NCBI GenBank assembly: GCA_033439295.1
Contig: JAVTLE010000005.1
Location: 496,001-560,000 of the forward strand
Source: Deuterostichococcus epilithicus
Lineage: Eukaryota; Chlorophyta; Trebouxiophyceae; Prasiolales; Stichococcaceae
Length of the DNA stretch: 64,000 nt
Direction: 5' to 3'
Position numbers and translations under genes: made by a program. Shown here piece by piece: positions 58,160 through 64,000 of this stretch. Every line of letters starts with the position of its first letter. The first letter of the stretch is position 1. The notes beneath the pieces were generated by a model that was given only the letters and a program-made list of their open reading frames with translations, was not told the origin of the DNA and ran no database searches.

Positions 58160-61100
58160 ATGCGAGTCCGAATTGCCTGCCTGGTGTTGCTGGTCGCTGC
58201 GGCGTCATGTGCCACTCTGCCTGAGAACCTGCACCTCACCGCCGAGGCGCCCCTTTTGGAGGTGGCCGCTGCACAGGTTGGTGCATGTCTTTTCGGGTGC
58301 TTCTTGCGAGCCCATGCATCTCAGTGGCAATCGTATGTTTTGCAGATGTATAGCATACAAGTGACTTCGCACACTGCAGGCCAACCCTGCGGAGGCCTTC
58401 ATGTTATGGACGGCAAAGCACGACAAGTCATACAAGACGGTGAGTCTTACTTACTTGCTTTTCGATACTTCTGCTGCTATGCTTGTCTCCTTGTGGGCTC
58501 TTGTGCTGTGCTATAGCCTGCCGCCGAGTGCGAAGTCCAGCTGCATCGTTGCAAGTATGAGCATTTCTGGGTGTCGATGAACAGGTGGAGGAGGGCGCGC
58601 ACCGCCAGCGCGTCTTCAGCAGCAACGTCGACATGATTGCGGCGCACAACGCTGGCCCGTCCAGCTTCAAGGCAGGCCTTCAGCATTTGCCAGATGCCAG
58701 CTGATTACGCTTGCTTGCGGGGCCACACATCGCCACCACTCCACGTGCAACATGAACACGGAGTCAGACACATGCACGCATGCAGGAGCTGTCAGACTGA
58801 TTGGGTGAACATATCTGATGCAACGTGCAGATGGCGCTGAACGAATTTGCGGACCTCACACGGGAGGAGTTTGCCGCGACGCACTTGGGCATGAACCCCG
58901 CCAAGCCCGGCACCCTGCGCGAGCGGTCCGCAGGTCCGTTCCTGCTGGTAGATCTGATCCTGTAGGATCCGACAAACTGAAAGAAACACCCTGTCAACCA
59001 GTGGGCATTCCTGCTCCATACGCGATTGCGGGAGCTTCGGACCACACGGCGCCACACTTGCATGTCACTGTGCACATCCAGCCGGTCCTCCCATGGCACA
59101 CAAGCGATGCGACTGCAGTGGACGGTGTTGACGTTGCAGGCGCGACCTTCAGCCATGCCAACATCACGCATACCCCTGACCACATTGACTGGGTCAAGGA
59201 CGGCGCCGTCACCCCCGTCAAAAACCAGGCCATGTGCGGCTCCTGCTGGGCCTTCAGCACCACTGGTGCGCGCTCGGAAAACGGGTTTTCCCAGGCGACT
59301 TATTACATCCTGCCACCTCTCGTCATATGCGCAGGACCTCCCGCACCTTCCTGAGCTTTGGAACAGCGAATGGAACACGCGGCCATGCTCTGTCACACAG
59401 CTTCAACCGTGCAGGCGCACCAATCTGAGACGCAGCAGCTCACCCTGGCGGCCTTGGTCACCACTCAGCACGATGCTGTTTTTGACATTCCACCCCTTCT
59501 GTTCACGGCACAGGCTCCATTGAGGGCATCAACGCTATCAAGACGGGCAAGCTGGTGTCTCTCAGCGAGCAGGAGCTGGTGGACTGCGACACATCCAAGG
59601 ACCAGGTGTGCCGCGGCAGATTGTAGGGTTTTGCCTGCAGGGGAGTATTGGTGGACCGCGCCCGTGACTAAACCTCGTTGCAAACCTTGCCAAATCAACA
59701 GCCAGTGTCGTGCGACACGCTGCCTTTGAGAAACACTTTTAACCTTGCCTGAAACCGCTCGATGACTTGCATTGGCGCACGGCTGCACCACCTGTCTCAT
59801 GGACTTTGCATTTCAGCCTGTGGTGGACATCGGCTGAGTCCCTCACGGCATTGTTTGTCCGTGTCGCAGGGCTGCTCAGGCGGGCTGATGGACTTTGCCT
59901 TCCAGTTCGTGGTGGACATCGGTGGCCTGGACACCGAGCGTGACTATGCCTACTGGGGCGTCGACGGCACCTGCGACGAGCTGAAGGAGAAGAGGTGCCC
60001 AGTTCACTTCGTGCAGCTCGTGACTCTGCCCAGGCGGCCTGGAGGACAGGGGGATGCAGTGGTGACCGGGTGTCTCTAGCAAGTACGCAATTGACGCTGC
60101 ACCTGCTGCAGAGGCCTTCCTCGTTGTGAGGGCTGCGCTCACAGCTGCAGCTGGAGCCTTCCCAGAGGTGCATTTGCCCTGGCTCGCCTTTCAAGAGCTC
60201 TTCACAGTCTGGCAGCGGCCCAGACGCGCGGCTTGGCATGGTTGCAGGAAGACGGTGTCGATCGACGGCTTCGAGGACGTGCCGAAGAGCGACGAGGGCG
60301 CGCTGCGCAAGGCGGTCAGCCAGCAGCCGGTGTCCGTCGCCATCTGCGCCTCGCAGCTGCAATTTTACTTCAACGGTCAGTGCCTTTTTGCGACTTAATG
60401 TCCCTAGCCCACCTCGCATTCAGTCATCTGACACAAGACAGAGTGCTGCCAACCTGGTCGCGCCTGTGCTGCCATGGCAGAAGCCTTGCACTTTCCACGA
60501 TGCAGGCATCGTGGATTCGTGCTGTAAGGAGCTGGACCATGGCGTGCTGGCGGTCGGCTACGGCTCCGAAGGCGGCAACCCATACTGGCTCGTCAAGAAC
60601 TCCTGGGGCAGTGCCTGGGGCGAGCAGGTGGGTTCTCCATTGAATATGCACATGAAACCCTCAAGCCCCCTCGTGTTGTGCATGGCTGTTCCTCGTCTCA
60701 GCGCTTTCAGTGGCACATCTGCACAGTCCTCTTTGTACTCGACCACCAGCTGCCTGCACCTGCACCTGACCCCCTCAACCGGCTGAGTTTGCTGCGCAGG
60801 GCTACTTCCGCCTGAGCCGGGATGTCGCGGACCCGGACGGCACATGCGCGATCGCCACCACGGCCAGCTACCCCATCAAGACGTCGCCCAACCCGCCGCC
60901 GCCGCCACCCGTGCCGCAGACCTGCGACTGGTGCGCGCTTGTCATCATCCGGCTGCGGCATCGAATCTTGCATCCTTCTTGTCGTCGAGGCATGGACCAT
61001 AGAAGGCTGCAGCCTCTTGCCGCACACAGTCTATCTGCTGGGCTGTCGTGTCGTGGGGCAGATCAACGCTTCTGTACGCCGCACAGGTTCGGCCTGAAGG

Positions 61101-61207
61101 TCTGCCCGGTCAACACCGAGTGCTACTGCTCCTTCGAGTTCCCGGTCCCCTTCCTCAACTTCTGCCTCCTGTGGGACTGCGCTCCCTCGTCGGAGCCTGA
61201 GTTGTAG
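58160..61207 (+). CDS. Papain-type cysteine protease (C1A) with partial granulin domain
   Basis: Eleven exons join in phase: 58160-58276, 58380-58439, 58585-58671, 58831-58933, 59140-59265, 59514-59605, 59870-59994, 60248-60375, 60506-60627, 60800-60930 and 61087-61207. A signal peptide ([18 protein letters not shown]) is followed by an I29 inhibitor prodomain (ending [13 protein letters not shown]), then mature protease with the Gln-Cys active site [33 protein letters not shown], the catalytic His in [11 protein letters not shown] and Asn in [13 protein letters not shown] polyproline linker leads to [20 protein letters not shown] and a short Cys-containing tail: about half of the granulin domain seen in RD21-type plant proteases. 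Such enzymes act in lytic vacuoles. Intron 3 uses a GC donor. A decayed copy of exon 7 lies in intron 6. Confidence 0.94.
59765..59935 (+). repeat. Tandem copy of protease exon 7 start
   Basis: ATGGACTTTGCATTTCAG, then TGTGGTGGACATCGGC at 59799-59834, is a copy of ATGGACTTTGCCTTCCAG, then CGTGGTGGACATCGGT in exon 7 (59887-59922), about 88-100 bp upstream. The intronic copy ends in TGA in the exon frame. Confidence 0.9.
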
Positions 61208-61887
61208 AAGCAGCATTGCAATTGTTTCGCACAGCAGCCTCGAGGGCATTGAAACGAAGCGATAGCGCTGGTCATGTGCCGCGCAGCCCCAGCGGTTGTA
61301 GCCCTGAAGGGTGCCTGGATGCGGGTCTTGAGAACGCAGATCGCCAGGCATGTGGTAGTAGTTAGACACTGTGCGCATGTATCCGTGACGACACACCTTA
61401 CTCCATTTGAAGCAGCGCATGCTTTTGAAGCGGCATCCATGCTGACGTCAATGCTGGTGAGTTGCTGCCATGCATATGCGTCAGAGCCTTGCTGCAACAC
61501 CACCTCGAAATCGGGAATAGCTGCGCTGTCCCGAGCACCTCCAACACACAAACGAGCACGCAGCCTCCAAACAAACTTCCACCTCATGCCCTGGCAAATT
61601 TGGGTGTGGCGGCGGTAAACATGCAGCTTAATTCTCTGCCATATAACATCTTCGCGCTTCGACCTATCGCCACTGGTCTGATAGCTTCGCACAATTCAGC
61701 TTCTGCAGGGTCGCTCTCGCCAAGACCGTACGTTGACCTTGACGTTGTCGGCAGGATTGGCAACCAAACCCCGTGCTTGCATGGGCGAAGCCATCCGACC
61801 TCAGTACAGCGATAGTGTCCCGCAAGACCGTCAGAACAGGCATCACGTTGTTTTTAATCAGGTTCGCCTCTGCTGAAGGCCCTCACG
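61208..61887. other. Intergenic region
   Basis: Protease 3' flank and promoter side of the HAD hydrolase gene. No gene is recognised. Confidence 0.45.
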
Positions 61888-64000
61888 ATGTTGAAACGGG
61901 TGCGTTTGCGGTGCTGCCTGAGGCGCTTGCAAGTCTTTGAGGCCATTTAAGAACACCGTGCTGCCTTCGCAAGCTACCTACAGGGATAGCGAAGAATCGA
62001 TGGGACCACACGACGCAGGCCACTCGGCAGCTGTGTGCGGCCGCGGCTGGTGCGCTGGCGGCGGATGCCCGCACGGCTGTACTGTTGCAGGGGCGACGCT
62101 GCCTCAACAGTGCGGCGGCCAATCCAGAGGGGCCGCCGGCGTTTGTATTCGACATCGACGGCGTGCTGATCCGCGGCGGCACAGTGCTGCCCGCCGCTCG
62201 GCGTGCGCTTGCAAAACTTTACACGCCTGGCGGTGAGCAATGCTCGCTGCAACATTCTATCAGCCTTTCCTGATTCACCTTCCATAAGGTTTCAGCTGTT
62301 GGGTCGATAATATAACAAGGGTTTGTTCAGCACATTGTGAGTGGAGAATGATGAGCATGTGTTGAAGGTCGGATAGTTTGAGCACTCACACACACTACAC
62401 GCAGGCGAGTCACCGCGTTTGCCGGTGTGCTTCCTCACGAACGGCGGCGGCGTCACGGAGGCGGCCAAGGCAGAGGAGCTGAGCAGTTGGCTGGACGTGC
62501 AGGTGCACGAGAATCAGGTGGGAGGCTTTGACAGCACACGCCGCATCGAAGCGGACAGAGTTGACGGTCCTTGGGTTTAGGGTTTACGTTTAAAGCCTTG
62601 GCGGAAACATCCTCATGCTCGGCACGAAGCGCGGCATCGGCAGCACAGTCTGATTGCATCCTATGGCATTACACCTCCCTGCCTTTCTCTGCGACTCGAG
62701 GCTCGTGCGGCTGTGAGCACATGTCGCAGATCGGCAGGCTTCGCATGGTGCCAGCCGGTCGCTCCGCAGCGCGACCGCATGGTTCTGGAATCCTGCACAC
62801 CGCACACGAGCGGCGTCCAAGATCAAAGCTTGTGCCCACACTGCACAGGTGGTGCTGGCGCACACGCCCCTGCGGCGGCTGGCCACGGGTACGCTCCTGC
62901 GCGACAAGCCGGTGCTGGTGGCGGGGGTGGGGCAGCCGGCGGACGTTGCGGCGCACTACGGCTTCCGCCAGGTGCTGACGCTGCCGCAGCTGCACGCGGC
63001 GCAGCCGCACTCCGCGCCCTTCGCGGCACACACAGGTGCGGGCGGTGTCTGGACCCTGTGTCGATCATCTCACGAGCTACCATGAGACTCGTTGCACATG
63101 CAGCTAGCTGAACGCGGCGCAGCCGCACTCGGTGCCCTTTTACGCCACCTGTAGGTGAAGTGACTATCCAGCATTCGTATCAACAACGCTGCATAAGACT
63201 CCACACCTGCCAGCCAGCTGCCAGCAGCGCAGTTGCACTCGGCCCTTTTGCGGCATACACAGCTGTGTGCTCTCCTTGGGTGTCCGAGCAATGAAGATCT
63301 GCCATGAGACCCTCTACACAATGCACCCACCTGCATGCCGCACAGCCGTACTCCGTGCTTCTCGCGGCGCACACAATTGATCCGTGTGTGTGTTGCCCGT
63401 GGTTCAGCGCTCTGCCACCAGCGTCGTTGGCCCTGCGCAGCAATCTGCTGCGTTTGCAGTGTCAAAGTGCGGATGCGAGTGCAAATGCAAATACAAATTC
63501 AAAATGCACATGCACATGCACTTGCACGGACATGCCCAGTGCTGGAGGCGCTGCAGCGTGGCAGGCCACTGCTGGGCAGGCGCCACCCTGCAGCGCCAAC
63601 GCAATTTCCGACCACATCGCGTTTCATCCTCCCTTGCTTCGTCCAAGTCAAGTCACTGCTTTTGCATCCGATCACCGTCCATTTCAACGTGCAGATGCCG
63701 CGGAGCCAGCGGCAGGCGGCATGGGCAGCGAGGGCAACCCCATAGCGGCCGTGCTGGTGTTTAAGGACCCGCCAGACTGGTACAGAGACCTCCAGCTCGT
63801 CCTGGACGTGCTGACCTCAGGTAGATACATGCCCGGGTGTTCTTGCGGCCCACTGAGCAGCCGTTGTTGCCGGTTAGGAGACGCCAAGAGTCACTGGTGG
63901 CATGCCACGCAGGTGGCGTGCCGGGGCGGGTTCCGCCAGACGGCGCGCCGCCTGTATCCTTGTTCATCTCGAACCCGGACATGCTCTGGGCGAACGAGTA
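61888..64000 (+). CDS. HDHD5: HDHD5/CECR5-like HAD hydrolase, 3' end outside the window
   Basis: Exons: a possible leader at 61888-61932, ~61990-62232, 62405-62517, 62849-63035, 63695-63820 and 63913 onward, open to base 64000. The HAD nucleophile motif is FVFDIDGVLIRGG. Motif II is CFLTNGGGVTEAAKA. The next exon (VVLAHTPLRRL, PVLVAGVG) and NPIAAVLVFKDPPDWYRDLQ, then SLFISNPDMLWANE, match the CECR5/HDHD5 class IIA HAD family, which is mitochondrial in animals. The substrate is unknown. The segment before the HAD motif (AAAAGALAADARTAVLLQGR) is helical and Ala/Arg-rich and could be an organelle presequence. The exact start and first splice are unresolved. Intron 3 contains a multi-copy array of the exon 3 end, and intron 2 a telomere-type motif. 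Confidence 0.85.
62568..62586. repeat. Telomere-type motif inside an intron
   Basis: GGGTTTAGGGTTTA, two TTTAGGG-phase units, lies in intron 2 of the HDHD5-like gene. Confidence 0.45.
62985..63375 (+). repeat. Four-copy array of HDHD5 exon 3 end
   Basis: The exon 3 end (GCAGCCGCACTC, GCCC, CGCGGCACACACAG at about 62988-63035) recurs at about 63100-63150, 63211-63263 and 63322-63375, a period of about 110 bp. Intervening sequence also matches between units (GGTGTC, then CCATGAGAC, then GCACATGCA / CACAATGCA). Only the first copy is followed by a splice donor in frame. Confidence 0.85.

Noticed and set aside
62985-63375. CRISPR-like spaced repeats
   Set aside because: The units are degenerate, about 110 bp apart, include exon sequence and lie in a eukaryotic intron.
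1-64000. Transposons, rRNA or other structural RNA genes
   Set aside because: No reverse transcriptase, transposase, integrase, long terminal repeat or rRNA sequence was recognised on either strand.

Overview
The window is nuclear DNA from a green alga, most likely a trebouxiophyte (Chlorella/Coccomyxa-like). The sequence is GC-rich. Genes are split into many short exons by short introns, most acceptors read (T/C)GCAG, several introns use GC donors, and the proteins are plant-type: plastid stearoyl-ACP desaturase, plastid-type anthranilate synthase beta, a B3 transcription factor, a SKIP16-type F-box/SUKH/ApaG protein and plant-type TRAPPC4. The species call is inference. I see no rRNA, tRNA, CRISPR or intact transposon. 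One N lies at 27785.

Layout: 1-5190 (-) long coiled-coil gene running off the left edge, with disturbed frames; 5732-7250 (+) RING protein; 7812-9474 (-) anthranilate synthase beta; 10324-13311 (-) REI1/ZNF622-like ribosome biogenesis factor; 13682-14040 (+) SMIM8-like membrane protein; 14275-16770 (+) MED27; 17697-21223 (+) stearoyl-ACP desaturase; 22211-24025 (+) penta-EF-hand protein; 24791-~32680 (-) B3 transcription factor with long low-complexity regions; 34006-38402 (-) SKIP16-like; 39008-41020 (-) mitochondrial NFU1; 42787-47924 (+) GT4 glycosyltransferase with a polyglutamine tail; 48724-50111 (-) MPO1-like dioxygenase; 51787-54230 (+) plant-type kinase-like protein; 55060-56067 (-) TRAPPC4; 58160-61207 (+) papain-type protease; ~61888-64000 (+) HDHD5/CECR5-like HAD hydrolase running off the right edge. 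For most genes I could join exons so that phase matches at every junction; those coordinates are given exon by exon.

The most unusual signal is not a gene. At least eleven loci carry a decayed tandem copy of an exon edge (exon end plus splice site plus intron flank) about 65-145 bp from the real one, sometimes in arrays of four. They lie in introns, or just past a stop codon, of otherwise intact genes. They look like repeated junction-straddling tandem duplications, a plausible route for intron growth or intron birth. Secondary points are the loss of nearly all zinc ligands in the REI1-like protein, at least five GC-AG introns, and an AT-rich intron island in the EF-hand gene.

The genes are housekeeping functions that do not form a pathway: tryptophan synthesis, fatty acid desaturation, Fe-S assembly, 60S maturation, Mediator, vesicle tethering and proteolysis. 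Gene order is an ordinary mix of divergent, convergent and tandem pairs.
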